A stretch of 64,000 bases of DNA, taken from NCBI RefSeq assembly GCF_018861025.1, contig NZ_JAHKQH010000008.1:108470-172469 (forward strand), read 5' to 3'. Positions 40,110 to 51,164 of this stretch are shown piece by piece. Origin of the DNA: Psychrosphaera sp. B3R10 (GTDB lineage: Bacteria > Pseudomonadota > Gammaproteobacteria > Enterobacterales > Alteromonadaceae). The notes beneath the pieces are model-generated. The model had not been told where the DNA came from and did no database searches. It saw only the letters and a program-made list of their open reading frames with translations. Every line of letters begins with the position of its first letter. Positions within the stretch are counted from its first letter, which is position 1. Position numbers and translations under genes: made by a program.

Positions 40110-41713
40110 GATTGGTTACTTTGCCATTTTTGTTTTATAAAGTCGCTCGCGCGTTCTGCCAGCATTATCACGGGAGCATTAGTATTGCCGCCAATTAGCG
40201 CTGGGAATACTGAAGCGTCTATAACACGTAAGTTATTGATACCGTGCACTTCTAACTGAGGATTTACCACCCCCATTGGATCTTGTTCATGGCTCATTTT
40301 GCATGTGCCAATCGGATGATAAACGCTGTCAGTATGATTTTTTAAATGCTCGTCTAATTCATCATCCGTCATTAAATGTTCGTTATGAACCGACCGAATT
40401 TTGTGTTTTAGCATGATGTCCGACTCTAAAATCTTAGATGCTTCTCGGACACCTTTTCTGAGAATTTCGAGGTCAGCCTTTTCACCTAAAAAATTAGGAT
40501 CAATTAACGGCGCATCAAATGGATCATTGGACCTTAATTTAACCGAGCCTTTGCTTGCTGGCCGCAGGACACAAGTGTGGCAACTATAACCATGTTTTAA
40601 ACTGGCACGCCAATTACGCGCATGGTCTTGAACAGACGCGACGACCAAATGAAATTGAATATCTGGGCGCTCTAATGCGTCGTCGGTTTTAACAAAGCCG
40701 CCGGATTCAGCAAAGTTTGATGTCAGTAGTCCCGACCGATTTACAATTAAATTAACCAGTTGTCTCCCCATATGCCAGACACCCCGGAACGATAAACCAA
40801 AGGTGGTCGGGTTATTGCTCAAATAGCTACTGACATAATCTGGATGATCTTGTAGGTTTTCACCTACGCCGGGTAAGTCATGGACAAGGTTAATGTTGTT
40901 ATCCTTCAGATGTTGTTTTGGGCCCACGCCAGAAAGCATGAGTAATTGTGGGCTACCAAAAGCACCGGCACATAACAAAACTTCTTCGTTTGCAGTAAAT
41001 TGAACATTGCGGTCGTGCTTAATACCACTGACACCAATACATGTTTTGTCTTTAAAACTAAGGTGGGTAACATGCAAACTGGTTTCTATTGTTAGGTTTG
41101 AACGGAAACGTACGGGGTCCACATAGGCTTTTGCTGCGCTGCATCTAAGCCCATTCTTTTGAGTGACCTGATAAAGTCCAACCCCTTCTTGTTCTGGGCC
41201 ATTAAAGTCTAAGTTATGGGCTATGCCGATTGACATACCCGCGCGAACAAAGTCACTGGCGACTTGGTTATTCGAACGAGTATTGCTGACATAAAGAGGT
41301 CCAGACCCTCCGTGTAACGCATTTTCACCGTTTTGATTATTTTCGGACTTTATAAAATAGGGCAGAACATCTTGCCAGCCCCATCCTAAGTCCTGCCAAT
41401 CGTTATAATCTTGTTGATGGCCACGAATATAAATCATTGCATTAATGGAACTTGAACCTCCAAGCACCTTGCCACGGGGTTGATAACCACATCGGCCATT
41501 TAAACCCGGTTGTGGAACAGTGTCGTATGCCCAGTTTTTGTATTTTGTTGGCACTATGGTAACGGCCCCCGAGGGGATTTGCACCGCAGGGGTTTTATCA
41601 TCTGTGCCGCTTTCAATCAGCAGTACGTTAACATTAGGATCTTCGCTTAACCGATTTGCCAATACACATCCAGCAGAACCACCACCGACAATAATAAAAT
41701 CAAAGCTTCGCAT
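40106..41713 (-). CDS. GMC-family FAD oxidoreductase (choline dehydrogenase-like)
   Basis: 535 aa. Seen: FAD motif IVGGGSAGCVLANRL near residue 8, RGKVLGGSSSINAMIYIRG, LCAGAFGSPQLLMLSGVGP, and active-site His in VYHPIGTCKMS with Asn in GGNTNAPVIMLAE. Likely oxidises an alcohol, but choline itself is not supported: no betB, betI or betaine transporter nearby. It lies between an SRPBCC protein and a membrane protein, overlapping both. Confidence 0.88.
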   Translation of the reverse strand: MRSFDFIIVGGGSAGCVLANRLSEDPNVNVLLIESGTDDKTPAVQIPSGAVTIVPTKYKNWAYDTVPQPGLNGRCGYQPRGKVLGGSSSINAMIYIRGHQQDYNDWQDLGWGWQDVLPYFIKSENNQNGENALHGGSGPLYVSNTRSNNQVASDFVRAGMSIGIAHNLDFNGPEQEGVGLYQVTQKNGLRCSAAKAYVDPVRFRSNLTIETSLHVTHLSFKDKTCIGVSGIKHDRNVQFTANEEVLLCAGAFGSPQLLMLSGVGPKQHLKDNNINLVHDLPGVGENLQDHPDYVSSYLSNNPTTFGLSFRGVWHMGRQLVNLIVNRSGLLTSNFAESGGFVKTDDALERPDIQFHLVVASVQDHARNWRASLKHGYSCHTCVLRPASKGSVKLRSNDPFDAPLIDPNFLGEKADLEILRKGVREASKILESDIMLKHKIRSVHNEHLMTDDELDEHLKNHTDSVYHPIGTCKMSHEQDPMGVVNPQLEVHGINNLRVIDASVFPALIGGNTNAPVIMLAERASDFIKQKWQSNQS

Positions 41714-42165
41714 TATTTATTTTCAACATATTGTTTGATATCAATAAGGTCCTGATGCAACATTTTGGTCAATGAACCTTTAAAAAATGGCATCATAATG
41801 GTGGAGAGTATTTTGGTGAAGGCTCCTTGAGGCTCACCCGTAAATTCCATTGTGAGCTCGGTCTTATCATTACTTATCGCGGTGACTGAAACCACTGAAC
41901 GATATTTAGTTTTATGGCTTTCAGCCAATACTACGTAATACTGATTTGGGCTAATTTCGCTAATCCACATGGTTTCAAAGGCTTCTTTACCCATCATAAT
42001 GCGGGATTCTCGCCACGTTAAACCAACTTTGTCGGAGTCGCCTTTTTTTAGTATCTCAATGCTATTAATGCTGGAAATCACTTCACTAGAATGTTCAATG
42101 TCGGTAATTGTTTGCCAAACATCCTCGATATTACTATTCACTGTAATTTGAGTTTTGGTGTGCAT
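41713..42165 (-). CDS. SRPBCC (START/polyketide-cyclase-like) family protein
   Basis: 150 aa, no signal peptide. Seen: the family pattern with an initial strand (TQITVNSNIEDVWQTITDIEHSS), a central WRESRIMMGKEAF and a C-terminal helix (LSTIMMPFFKGSLTKMLHQDL). Such proteins bind hydrophobic ligands. Immediately follows the DTW gene and shares a base with the oxidoreductase start, so they may work together, but the ligand is unknown. Confidence 0.72.
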   Translation of the reverse strand: MHTKTQITVNSNIEDVWQTITDIEHSSEVISSINSIEILKKGDSDKVGLTWRESRIMMGKEAFETMWISEISPNQYYVVLAESHKTKYRSVVSVTAISNDKTELTMEFTGEPQGAFTKILSTIMMPFFKGSLTKMLHQDLIDIKQYVENK

Positions 42166-42174
42166 GAAATATCC

Positions 42175-42762
42175 TTATTGATATCGTTGTTTAACGTGTT
42201 CAGGCATTTTTTTGGTAAATTGAACTGTAAACGCGTTTAACAAATCGAGCAAATTATTTGGTGGTAAGTTTTCGAGCTTTTCAAGGCTGTAGGCAATTGC
42301 TTCAATAGAAGAAAGGCTAAACTCCTGACTTGTAGAGCGTATCGAATACTGGCTTTCGTTTGCCAATGCAAATTGCAAATGTGGCAGTTTTTTAAGCCAT
42401 GGATTCACAAAGTAAATACGCTTAGCCTTTCGCCATGTGCCATCTAAGATAACTAAATAGTCAAAACTTATGTCTGAGGCAAGTTGGTCAAAAGGCGTCG
42501 CTGAATCACTCGGGAACAACAGCGCTGTTTTGCTATTAACAAGGGTCTGCATTATGTCCGCAAAGTCTTGTTCCGATTCGCCTATAAACACCTCGATGTT
42601 CGAACACGCCATTTTCGCCAGTTTTATGGTGTTCTTTTTATTTTTAACTTCGTCGGGGTGCTGTAGCACTATCAGTTTAGTTCTGTTGTTAACCGGTTTT
42701 ATTGCCTCACAAAGGCAAGTGACGATTGGAAAATCACAACGTTTGCAACATTCTCTAGCCAT
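42175..42762 (-). CDS. DTW-domain tRNA-uridine aminocarboxypropyltransferase-like protein
   Basis: 195 aa. Seen: N-terminal Cys cluster CCKRCDFPIVTCLC (zinc ligands) and DGTWRKAKR, the DTW signature. Members of this family, such as E. coli TapT, make acp3U in tRNA using SAM. Length matches the bacterial single-domain form. Located in the run HIT - EamA - DTW - SRPBCC - GMC. Confidence 0.85.
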   Translation of the reverse strand: MARECCKRCDFPIVTCLCEAIKPVNNRTKLIVLQHPDEVKNKKNTIKLAKMACSNIEVFIGESEQDFADIMQTLVNSKTALLFPSDSATPFDQLASDISFDYLVILDGTWRKAKRIYFVNPWLKKLPHLQFALANESQYSIRSTSQEFSLSSIEAIAYSLEKLENLPPNNLLDLLNAFTVQFTKKMPEHVKQRYQ

Positions 42763-42775
42763 GTTTAATGCTCCG

Positions 42776-43744
42776 TCATTTAGGTGAATTTTGATTTAGT
42801 TTCTTTTGAATCAACAGACCAGTTACAATGACAATAAGTGCAATGACAGTCGAAAAATAGATTTTTTCACCAAGAAATAGGTAGAAAAAAACCAGAGATA
42901 AAAAGGGGGATAAATAAATTAATACGCTGATCTGAGCGGTACTTTTTGCCAGTTGCATAGCCTTTAACCAAAGCACAAATGCGACACTCATTTCAACTAA
43001 TCCGATATAAATACTGGCAGCTATCGTTTGTGGATGAAACGTGAAATCCTGCCAATAATAGACACTCATAATAATCAACCATGGGATAGAACAGAGAAAA
43101 TTAAGCATAACGGACGTTGTTGGAGAAGCGCTATTACGGACATTCACAATCCAATAAAAGGCCCAAATTAAGGTTGATAAAATCGCCAGTAATACACCCG
43201 CTAAGTCAAACATTAAACCGGTTCTAAAATCTAAACCGGTGACCAATATCACTACGCCAAAATAGCAAATGACTAACCCTAAAATATCGCCAAGTGACAA
43301 CTTGTGTTTTAAAAATGGCACTGCCAATAATGATAGTACGATTGCCCAAGTGTAATTTATTGGTTGAGCGATTTGGGCTGGTAATCTTTCGTAAGCGGCA
43401 AATAACACCAAATAATACAAAATGGGATTTAAGAAACCACAAAGTAAATAAAATGCAGGCGACCGTTTAAATATAGTTACGAGCGACGGCGTCTTATCGT
43501 TGTCTTTAATTTTGATCGACGTATCGTCAAAAATGTCGGTTGCGGCTTTAGTTGGCTGATTATAGATTTGAAAAAGATAAATCATTACCAAAATAACAGC
43601 GGAACTAAATGACGCTAAAATAACAACTTCTATATAACTAGAGAATTGCAGAGCTAGTTTGACTGCTGTGCCCACCGTTGACCACAGCAAAACAACAAAA
43701 ATGGCGATTTTAAACGCCAGTTTTTGATCTTTAACAGGTTCCAT
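42776..43744 (-). CDS. EamA-family (DMT superfamily) transporter
   Basis: 322 aa with about ten hydrophobic helices in two repeats. Seen: first repeat from residue 10, a polar cytoplasmic loop (about 65-90, rich in Asp/Lys), second repeat from 176 (LLAILSTLIWAFYWIVNVR) to 315. PINYTWAIVLSLLAVP is the EamA repeat motif. Substrate unknown. Start 12 bp after the HIT gene. Confidence 0.85.
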   Translation of the reverse strand: MEPVKDQKLAFKIAIFVVLLWSTVGTAVKLALQFSSYIEVVILASFSSAVILVMIYLFQIYNQPTKAATDIFDDTSIKIKDNDKTPSLVTIFKRSPAFYLLCGFLNPILYYLVLFAAYERLPAQIAQPINYTWAIVLSLLAVPFLKHKLSLGDILGLVICYFGVVILVTGLDFRTGLMFDLAGVLLAILSTLIWAFYWIVNVRNSASPTTSVMLNFLCSIPWLIIMSVYYWQDFTFHPQTIAASIYIGLVEMSVAFVLWLKAMQLAKSTAQISVLIYLSPFLSLVFFYLFLGEKIYFSTVIALIVIVTGLLIQKKLNQNSPK

Positions 43745-43755
43745 AGTGTCGAAAC

Positions 43756-44124
43756 TTAGTGGGTTTTAAGCGTTTCTTGATACGGGGGCCACCCAAGTGG
43801 CTTGCCAGCTAACACATGTAAATGTATATGATAAACTGTTTGACCACCGTCATTATTGCAATTCATGACACAACGATAGCCATCGTCGGCAAATCCCATT
43901 TGTTTCGCTATTTTTGCAGCGGCGACGTAAAGCTTACCAACGAGTTCGGCATTTTGGTCGTTAATGTCGTTTGCAGTGACGATTTGAATTTTGGGGATCA
44001 CAAGAAAATGAATAGGAGCTTGTGGGTTGATGTCTTTAAACGCCAACACATAATCGTCTTCATATAAAATATCTGCAGGAATAGTACGGTCGATGATTTT
44101 ATCAAATATTGTTTCGTTGGTCAT
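43756..44124 (-). CDS. hinT: HIT-family nucleotide hydrolase (HinT-like)
   Basis: Purine nucleoside phosphoramidase of the HIT family. Seen: NETIFDKIIDRTIPADILYED at the N-terminus, AFKDINPQAPIHFLVIPK, and the HIT triad near the C-terminus with HIHLHVLAGKPLGWPP. 122 aa from ATG 44124; an upstream in-frame ATG at 44184 would add 20 hydrophobic residues unlike HinT, so I chose the shorter form. First gene of the minus-strand run to 39.6 kb. Confidence 0.9.
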   Translation of the reverse strand: MTNETIFDKIIDRTIPADILYEDDYVLAFKDINPQAPIHFLVIPKIQIVTANDINDQNAELVGKLYVAAAKIAKQMGFADDGYRCVMNCNNDGGQTVYHIHLHVLAGKPLGWPPYQETLKTH

Positions 44125-44184
44125 AATTAGGTCCGTGACAAAAGAGTAAAAGAAAAACAAACTGCTTACTTTAGCGACTACCAT

Positions 44185-44403
44185 CAGACTCGCATTTTGT
44201 TATGGCTAGATTATGCAATAAGTTACAGCGAAACAAGAAACTTTAATTCACACTAGTGCGCTTAATTTAGCGAGCAAAAGAGCCTAAATAGTAAACTTTT
44301 GAGCTGCAATACAGTTTAATTTGTCGCATCTGCGCTTTTTACGTTTTTTTTATGAAGTGATTTAGTTATGATTGCTCCATTGTAATTTGACCCTAAGATA
44401 CTT
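44185..44403. promoter_or_regulatory. Divergent region hinT / DUF2066
   Basis: About 220 bp without ORF; promoters for both divergent transcripts are expected here. No operator recognised. T-rich text at 44337-44352 precedes the DUF2066 TTG start. Confidence 0.35.
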
Positions 44404-45549
44404 TTGAAATTTAACCTACTAATCATCACGTTATTAATTGTTCAATGTTTTTCGTTTACAGCAAAAGCTGTTGAAGTGGAAAATCTATACATTGGCAAAA
44501 TATTAGTTAATGACCGCACCCAAAAAACGCGTGTGAAAGCCCACCGCTGGGCGATTGAACAGGTGATCACAAAAGTAACGGGCAATCGTGAAATATTAGA
44601 AAATGATGATATCAAACGAGAAGTTAGGCTGCGGACCGCTAATTACATAAAATCATTTACATTTACAACGGATGAACACAACCGCACCTTTTTGGTGGAT
44701 GAATTCGACCAACAAAAAATCGACAAACTATTGCGCGATGTCGGCGCATCTATTTGGGGCCAACGCCGCCCACAAACCCTTGTTTGGTTCGTTATCGAAG
44801 AAGGCCTAAGTCGACAAATTGTCGATAATGACTCAGCGCCACAAATTACCGAGTTGTTACTTCAGGCCTCTGATAACCGAGGTTTGCCATTGACCTTGCC
44901 TGATAAAGCAGCGATATCGAGCGTACATTCCTCTGACATTTGGGCTAAGTTTGATCACATTATGAGTCATGTTTCCGCCGGACATGATGTCGAACATTAC
45001 GTCATGGCAAGAATGTATTACGAAACCATAGGTGGACAGGAAGCGTGGGTGTTAGATTTTCAGCTCATGGATGGCCGAGAGATGTTACTCAAACAAGAAT
45101 TTCGTGGCGAACAATTTAATGTTGTCCGAGACATGGTTAACGCACTGGCTGACTATTTTGCTTCACAATATTCTATTCGAAGCGAAGTATTAGGACAAAA
45201 GTCTCTTCAAATGACCATCGAAGGTGTGAACAATATTGTTGATTTAACGACAATAGAAGGCTATTTGAAAAACCTTCCACCGGTTTCTAGACTCGAATTA
45301 GAACGTATTCAAAATAATAATGCTCAATTTGTTTTACATCTGTCTGGGCAAGGTTTAGATGTGGTTAAAGCATTAGACCTGCTTGGTGAATTTGTACAAC
45401 TAGAAGATAAAGTTGTTGAGACAACTGAAACACTGTCTGTGGCTGAGCAACTAGAGCAATTAAGAGAATCTTATTTACAGCAAGAGCAACTTGTTGAAAA
45501 AATGGCGTCACAGGAAGTTACCTCTTTACGCTACCGCTGGGTACCGTAA
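44404..45549 (+). CDS. DUF2066 exported protein
   Basis: 381 aa of the DUF2066 family that sits upstream of hda in many gammaproteobacteria; no known function. Seen: signal peptide (about 1-23, LLIITLLIVQCFSFTAKA), family block RAHRWAIEQVITKVTG-like at 44-60, LRTANYIKSFTF, and RPQTLVWFVIEE. Start is TTG at 44404, as no ATG would keep the signal peptide. One-base spacing to hda suggests co-transcription. Confidence 0.85.
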   Translation: MKFNLLIITLLIVQCFSFTAKAVEVENLYIGKILVNDRTQKTRVKAHRWAIEQVITKVTGNREILENDDIKREVRLRTANYIKSFTFTTDEHNRTFLVDEFDQQKIDKLLRDVGASIWGQRRPQTLVWFVIEEGLSRQIVDNDSAPQITELLLQASDNRGLPLTLPDKAAISSVHSSDIWAKFDHIMSHVSAGHDVEHYVMARMYYETIGGQEAWVLDFQLMDGREMLLKQEFRGEQFNVVRDMVNALADYFASQYSIRSEVLGQKSLQMTIEGVNNIVDLTTIEGYLKNLPPVSRLELERIQNNNAQFVLHLSGQGLDVVKALDLLGEFVQLEDKVVETTETLSVAEQLEQLRESYLQQEQLVEKMASQEVTSLRYRWVP

Positions 45550-46242
45550 ATGCAACTACTTTTGCCGGTCACTCTTAATCCACGATTGTCATTTGATACG
45601 TTTGTTGAACCCGAGAAATCTTCTGGTTTGATCACAAGTGTATTAAAAGAAGGCATCGACGAAAGTGAGTTTACTTTCTATTTGATTGTCGGCAGTGACG
45701 ATGTTGGCAAAAGCCATATTTTAAACGCCTGTTGTCACCATGCAAATCGAAAAGGCAAAACAAGTATGTTAATGCCAATGGAACAAGTGATTGGTTTGCC
45801 GACTGAAACAATTGACGGGTTAGAAAAAGTCGACGTGTTGTGCATAGATGACCTAAATTTAGTACTAAAAGATCACGACTGGCAGATCGCAATATTTAAC
45901 TTATTTAATTCAATGCAGCAAAATAAGTCGACTCTAATTATTTCATCAAATGTATTACCTGCAGAAATGGAAATTACGTTACCGGATTTGGCCTCAAGAA
46001 TGCAATGGGGAACCTTGTTTCAACTTACTGGTTTAAATAACGACGAAAAAGTAAAAGCGTTAATAACCCATGCAAACGACATGAGCTTTGAATTGCCCGA
46101 AGACGTTGCAAAACTCATGTTAAATCGACTACCACGTAAAATGTCGTTTTTAATGCAGGCCCTGTACCTTTTGAGCCGCCAAACGATTGAAAAAAAACGC
46201 AAAGTCACCGTGCCATTTGCCAAAGAAGTATTGGAAATTTAA
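45550..46242 (+). CDS. hda: DnaA regulatory inactivator Hda
   Basis: DnaA-like AAA protein that, with the beta clamp, stimulates DnaA-ATP hydrolysis. Seen: clamp-binding N-terminal QLLLPVTLNPRLSF, Walker-A region VGSDDVGKSHIL, Walker-B VLCIDDLNLV, sensor region LASRMQWG; 230 aa. Ends one base before the converging flavin reductase gene, so any terminator must lie inside that gene. Confidence 0.94.
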   Translation: MQLLLPVTLNPRLSFDTFVEPEKSSGLITSVLKEGIDESEFTFYLIVGSDDVGKSHILNACCHHANRKGKTSMLMPMEQVIGLPTETIDGLEKVDVLCIDDLNLVLKDHDWQIAIFNLFNSMQQNKSTLIISSNVLPAEMEITLPDLASRMQWGTLFQLTGLNNDEKVKALITHANDMSFELPEDVAKLMLNRLPRKMSFLMQALYLLSRQTIEKKRKVTVPFAKEVLEI

Positions 46243-46243
46243 A

Positions 46244-46891
46244 TTATTTTGGTCGCTTTTGTTCGATAACATCGCCTAGCGACGCATATTGAGCTGCACC
46301 TAAACGACTTAACGGGTTTAACGTTTTAGCATCGATAGTTAATCTATTATTGTCATTTGTAACAGCCGCATCATCGATATAAACACTTTCTATTTTAAAA
46401 AAGATTAAAGTTTGCGGTGTGTTCCCTATTTTTTGTATTTCAAACACTGAACAACCAAACGCAACAGGGCAATGCTGTAATCTCGGTAATGGAAAACCGT
46501 CAAAAGCCACTAACTGGTCGTTGAGTTTTTGCATTTCTTTATCTGCAGTATCAAGTTCAGATTCACCATAAGCTAATGTAGCTGCCGACTGAGTGACTTG
46601 TTGATATTGGTTATCCGCAGCTATATGTACAACGGCTTTAGAGCCGCTTTGGCAATTTACAGTTGTGTCTTTGTCGGTATTTCCCTCTTTTAATCCAACG
46701 GAAATCATTAATAGCGGCGGGTTACTGCTAACAGCACTGAAATAGGAGAAAGGCGCTAAATTGTAATTGCGTTCCTCTTTATTTAAGGCCATGTTTTCAG
46801 TAAGCACCCAAGCAATTGGACGGGGAATAATGGTTTGGGTCATAAGGTGGTATATTTGCGCCGGGGCGTAGTCCGATAATTTAAGTTCCAT
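46244..46891 (-). CDS. Flavin reductase / FMN-binding split-barrel protein
   Basis: 215 aa from ATG 46891 (MELKLSDYAPAQIYHL). An in-frame ATG further upstream at 46960 would add 23 residues encoded across an 18-bp tandem repeat and is unlikely. Seen: TQTIIPRPIAWVLTEN, YNLAPFSYFSAVSSNPPLLMISVG and FGCSVFEIQKIG, the flavin reductase-like pattern. Substrate and partner are unknown. Confidence 0.8.
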   Translation of the reverse strand: MELKLSDYAPAQIYHLMTQTIIPRPIAWVLTENMALNKEERNYNLAPFSYFSAVSSNPPLLMISVGLKEGNTDKDTTVNCQSGSKAVVHIAADNQYQQVTQSAATLAYGESELDTADKEMQKLNDQLVAFDGFPLPRLQHCPVAFGCSVFEIQKIGNTPQTLIFFKIESVYIDDAAVTNDNNRLTIDAKTLNPLSRLGAAQYASLGDVIEQKRPK

Positions 46892-46921
46892 AAATATTTT
46901 CTCGATTGTTAATGCCCGTAT

Positions 46922-46957
46922 CAATTGTATTCTAAACACCAATTGTATTCTAAATGC
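46922..46957. repeat. Two 18-bp tandem copies upstream of the flavin reductase gene
   Basis: CAATTGTATTCTAAACAC at 46922-46939 is followed directly by a copy with two changes at 46940-46957. CAATTG is itself palindromic. It lies in the leader of the minus-strand flavin reductase gene, and may be an operator or just a small duplication. Confidence 0.7.
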
Positions 46958-47229
46958 CAATCCACCTGCACCTTACAGTCTAAGGATCAAATCGGTTTTT
47001 TTCGTACTAAAGACACACTAATTTGTATTGCTTGTTAGCGGGCTGATATCTAATTTGCAGGGAATTTCGGTTTTAATCCCCCATTATGAATTTAAATTAG
47101 TGAAATACCATAAAAATTCTCTATAAGGACTAAAAAATTAATCCAATATGCGCTACTATTTGCCGCTTTCAGTTTTTACAGATTTACGATAACGAATAAT
47201 GCCGTTTTTGCATATACATTAAGGCTTAA

Positions 47230-48308
<1,079 letters not shown>

Positions 48309-48319
48309 GGAACCCATAG

Positions 48320-50731
48320 ATGAAATTTAGTGAAAAGTGGTTGAGAGAGTGGGTTAATCCGGCAATTGGTACGGATGATTTAAGTGAACAGTTATCAATG
48401 GCTGGACTTGAAGTTGACGGCGTAGAAGATGCCGCAGCGGAGTTTACAGGTGTTGTTGTAGGCGAAGTCGTAGAGTGCGGTAAACACCCAGAAGCAGACA
48501 AGTTACAAATAACCAAAATTAATGTTGGCGAAGCAGGCGATGGCGAATTAATCGATATCGTTTGTGGCGCTAAAAATTGCCGAGCAGGGCTTAAAGTTGC
48601 TGTTGCTATGGTTGGCGCGGTATTACCGGGCAATTTTAAAATTAAAAAAGCAAAATTACGTGGCCAACCGTCGTTTGGTATGTTGTGTTCATTCTCTGAG
48701 TTGGGCATGGCTGATGACTCTGACGGCATTTTAGAATTGCCTACAGATGCACCAATTGGTAAAAATGTACGCGAATATTTAAATCTAGACGATAAGATCA
48801 TTGAAATTGATTTGACTCCAAATCGCAGTGATTGCCTTGGTATTGCAGGTGTCGCACGTGAAGTCGGTGTATTAAATAACATTGACGTAAACACGTTGGA
48901 CGTTCAGCCTGTTGCCGCAACAATCACAGATTCAGTTAGCATTGAATTAGTTGACCCTGATGCCTGCCCTAAGTATTTAGGCCGTGTGATTAAAGGTATT
49001 AACCTAAATGCAACAACCCCAATATGGTTGGCTGAAAAGCTACGTCGAAGCGGTATTCGTTCGATTGACCCTGTTGTCGATATTACCAACTACGTTTTAA
49101 TTGAGCTTGGTCACCCAATGCATGCGTTTGATTTAGCTAAAATTGAAGGTGGCATAAAAGTACGACGTGCGACTGAAAATGAAGAGTTGGTATTACTTGA
49201 CGAAAATAAAGTTAAGTTAACTAAAGACACATTAGTTATTGCCGATCACCAAAAACCACTCGCCATCGCTGGCGTCTTTGGTGGATTAGACTCAGGTGTC
49301 AAAAGCGATACCACTGACATCTTGCTAGAAAGTGCGTTTTTTAATCCAGTTGTTATGGCTGGAACAGCGCGTTCTTACGGTTTGCACACCGACGCATCGC
49401 ATCGTTATGAGCGCGGTGTTGACTACGAACTTCAACATGCTGCAATGGAACGCGCTACAGCGTTATTAGTTGAAATTGCCGGCGGCGAAGTGGGACCAAT
49501 TGTTGAAGCTGTGTCTGAAGCTAATTTACCAGAGCAAACGGCTATTGTATTGCGTCGTAATCGCTTAGACCGAGTATTAGGTCATGTTGTTTCTGACGAA
49601 GAAGTGACAACGATTTTATCTCGTCTTGGTTTACGCGTAGAGTTTACTGGCGATAGCTGGAAAGCGATTTCTCCAAGTTTCCGCTTTGATATCAATATTG
49701 AAGAAGATTTGATTGAAGAAGTTGCCCGAGTATATGGTTACAACAACATTCCTAATATATCGCCAGTTGCGACATTAAGTATGCCAAAGCGTGACGAATC
49801 TAAACTCGATCGCACAACGTTTGCTAAGTCCCTTGTTAACTTAGGTTACCAAGAGGCGATAACTTATAGCTTTGTTGACCCTAAAGTTCAGGAAAAATTG
49901 TTCCCAAATGCGGAAACACTCGTTCTTCCTCATCCTATATCAGCAGATATGTCGGTAATGCGTTTGAGTCTATGGTCTGGTCTATTACCGACTGTGGTTC
50001 ATAATCAAAATCGTCAACAGTCGCGTGTTCGCCTATTTGAAACTGGCCTGCGTTTTGTGCCTGATCAAGCGTCAGAAATGAATATCAAGCAAGAACCTAT
50101 GTTATCTGGTGTCGTTACTGGTAGCGTGATGGGTGAAAGTTGGTCTGAAAAATCTCGTCCAGTTGATTTTTATGACGTAAAAGCGGATGTAGAAGCGTTA
50201 TTAGCTAAATGTGTATCAGCCCAAGAATTTGCATTTAAACCGCTTCCATCGGACAGTAAATTAGCTAATGCATTGCATCCTGGCCAGTCTGCAGAAATTT
50301 ATCGTAACGATAAATTGATCGGGCATATCGGTGCAGTGCACCCAGGTATTGAAAAGTCACTTGGCTTAAACGGTAAAACATTTGTATTTGAATTAGAGCT
50401 TAACGCTTTGATAAATAGGAAATTACCACAAGCTAAAGCCGTTTCTAAATTCCCTTCAAATCGCCGTGATTTAGCTATTGTGGTAAAAGAAGAAGTTAAT
50501 GCCGGTGATGTTTTAAAATCTATAGAAAATATTGGCGAAAATCAGTTAGTTGACCTAAACTTATTTGACGTGTACCGTGGTGACGGTATAGACGATGGTT
50601 ATAAAAGCTTAGCTTTATCTCTTATTTTACAAGATGTTGAAAAAACATTGGACGAACTTGAGATTAATACTAAGATTGATCACGTAATTAGCATGTTAAC
50701 AGAGCAATTTGGCGCAACTCTGAGGGATTGA
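48320..50731 (+). CDS. pheT: Phenylalanyl-tRNA synthetase beta subunit
   Basis: 803 aa. Seen: N-terminal tRNA-binding EMAP-like domain (about 39-150, [25 protein letters not shown]), B3/B4 editing domain, [19 protein letters not shown]5 region, and a C-terminal anticodon-binding RNP-like domain (about 705-800). Length normal. Next gene ihfA follows 3 bp later, the classical pheST-ihfA operon. Confidence 0.97.
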   Translation: MKFSEKWLREWVNPAIGTDDLSEQLSMAGLEVDGVEDAAAEFTGVVVGEVVECGKHPEADKLQITKINVGEAGDGELIDIVCGAKNCRAGLKVAVAMVGAVLPGNFKIKKAKLRGQPSFGMLCSFSELGMADDSDGILELPTDAPIGKNVREYLNLDDKIIEIDLTPNRSDCLGIAGVAREVGVLNNIDVNTLDVQPVAATITDSVSIELVDPDACPKYLGRVIKGINLNATTPIWLAEKLRRSGIRSIDPVVDITNYVLIELGHPMHAFDLAKIEGGIKVRRATENEELVLLDENKVKLTKDTLVIADHQKPLAIAGVFGGLDSGVKSDTTDILLESAFFNPVVMAGTARSYGLHTDASHRYERGVDYELQHAAMERATALLVEIAGGEVGPIVEAVSEANLPEQTAIVLRRNRLDRVLGHVVSDEEVTTILSRLGLRVEFTGDSWKAISPSFRFDINIEEDLIEEVARVYGYNNIPNISPVATLSMPKRDESKLDRTTFAKSLVNLGYQEAITYSFVDPKVQEKLFPNAETLVLPHPISADMSVMRLSLWSGLLPTVVHNQNRQQSRVRLFETGLRFVPDQASEMNIKQEPMLSGVVTGSVMGESWSEKSRPVDFYDVKADVEALLAKCVSAQEFAFKPLPSDSKLANALHPGQSAEIYRNDKLIGHIGAVHPGIEKSLGLNGKTFVFELELNALINRKLPQAKAVSKFPSNRRDLAIVVKEEVNAGDVLKSIENIGENQLVDLNLFDVYRGDGIDDGYKSLALSLILQDVEKTLDELEINTKIDHVISMLTEQFGATLRD

Positions 50732-50734
50732 CCT

Positions 50735-51040
50735 ATGGCACTAACCAAAGCAGATATCGCGGAACATTTATTTGAGAAAGTTGGCTTGAATAAAGCAGAC
50801 TCTAAAGATCTCGTTGAAGCGTTTTTTGAGAAAGTCAGAACGACTCTTGAAAACGGTGAACAAGTAAAGTTAAGTGGATTTGGTAATTTTGAACTTCGAG
50901 AGAAGAAGTCTCGACCTGGCCGAAACCCTAAAACGGGTGAAGACATTCCAATTTCAGCACGACGTGTCGTCACTTTTCGCCCTGGGCAAAAGTTGAAAGC
51001 ACGGGTCGAAGTTGGAACCGCTAATCTCGTTGAGAAGTAA
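50735..51040 (+). CDS. ihfA: Integration host factor alpha subunit
   Basis: DNA-bending nucleoid protein. Seen: 101 aa with [18 protein letters not shown] at the start and the arm [27 protein letters not shown], typical of IHF-alpha. Two hairpins follow. IHF takes part in lambda-type integration and transcription; integron recombination itself does not need it according to present knowledge. Confidence 0.96.
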   Translation: MALTKADIAEHLFEKVGLNKADSKDLVEAFFEKVRTTLENGEQVKLSGFGNFELREKKSRPGRNPKTGEDIPISARRVVTFRPGQKLKARVEVGTANLVEK

Positions 51041-51071
51041 AACGAGTTCAAGCGTTTTTGGTTAGTACAAA

Positions 51072-51099
51072 GCCTAATTGTTGTTTACAATAATTAGGC
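51072..51099 (+). terminator. First hairpin after ihfA
   Basis: GCCTAATT at 51072-51079 pairs with AATTAGGC at 51092-51099, and a G-T wobble plus three more pairs extend the stem to 12 bp with a 4-nt loop. It has an A run rather than a T run after it. Confidence 0.5.
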
Positions 51100-51112
51100 G
51101 CGAACAATATAA

Positions 51113-51139
51113 AAAAAACCAGCATTTAGCTGGTTTTTT
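51113..51139. terminator. Bidirectional terminator ihfA / 51.2 kb gene
   Basis: AAAAAACCAGC at 51113-51123, 5-nt loop, GCTGGTTTTTT at 51129-51139: an 11-bp perfect inverted repeat ending in T on either strand. Serves the converging ihfA and 51.2-kb transcripts. Confidence 0.88.
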
Positions 51140-51164
51140 GTTATCTATCGATTATCGATAAAAC

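Noticed and set aside
46892..46960. N-terminal extension of the flavin reductase gene
   Set aside because: Encoded by an 18-bp tandem repeat, unlike other family members; the ATG at 46891 gives the conserved start.
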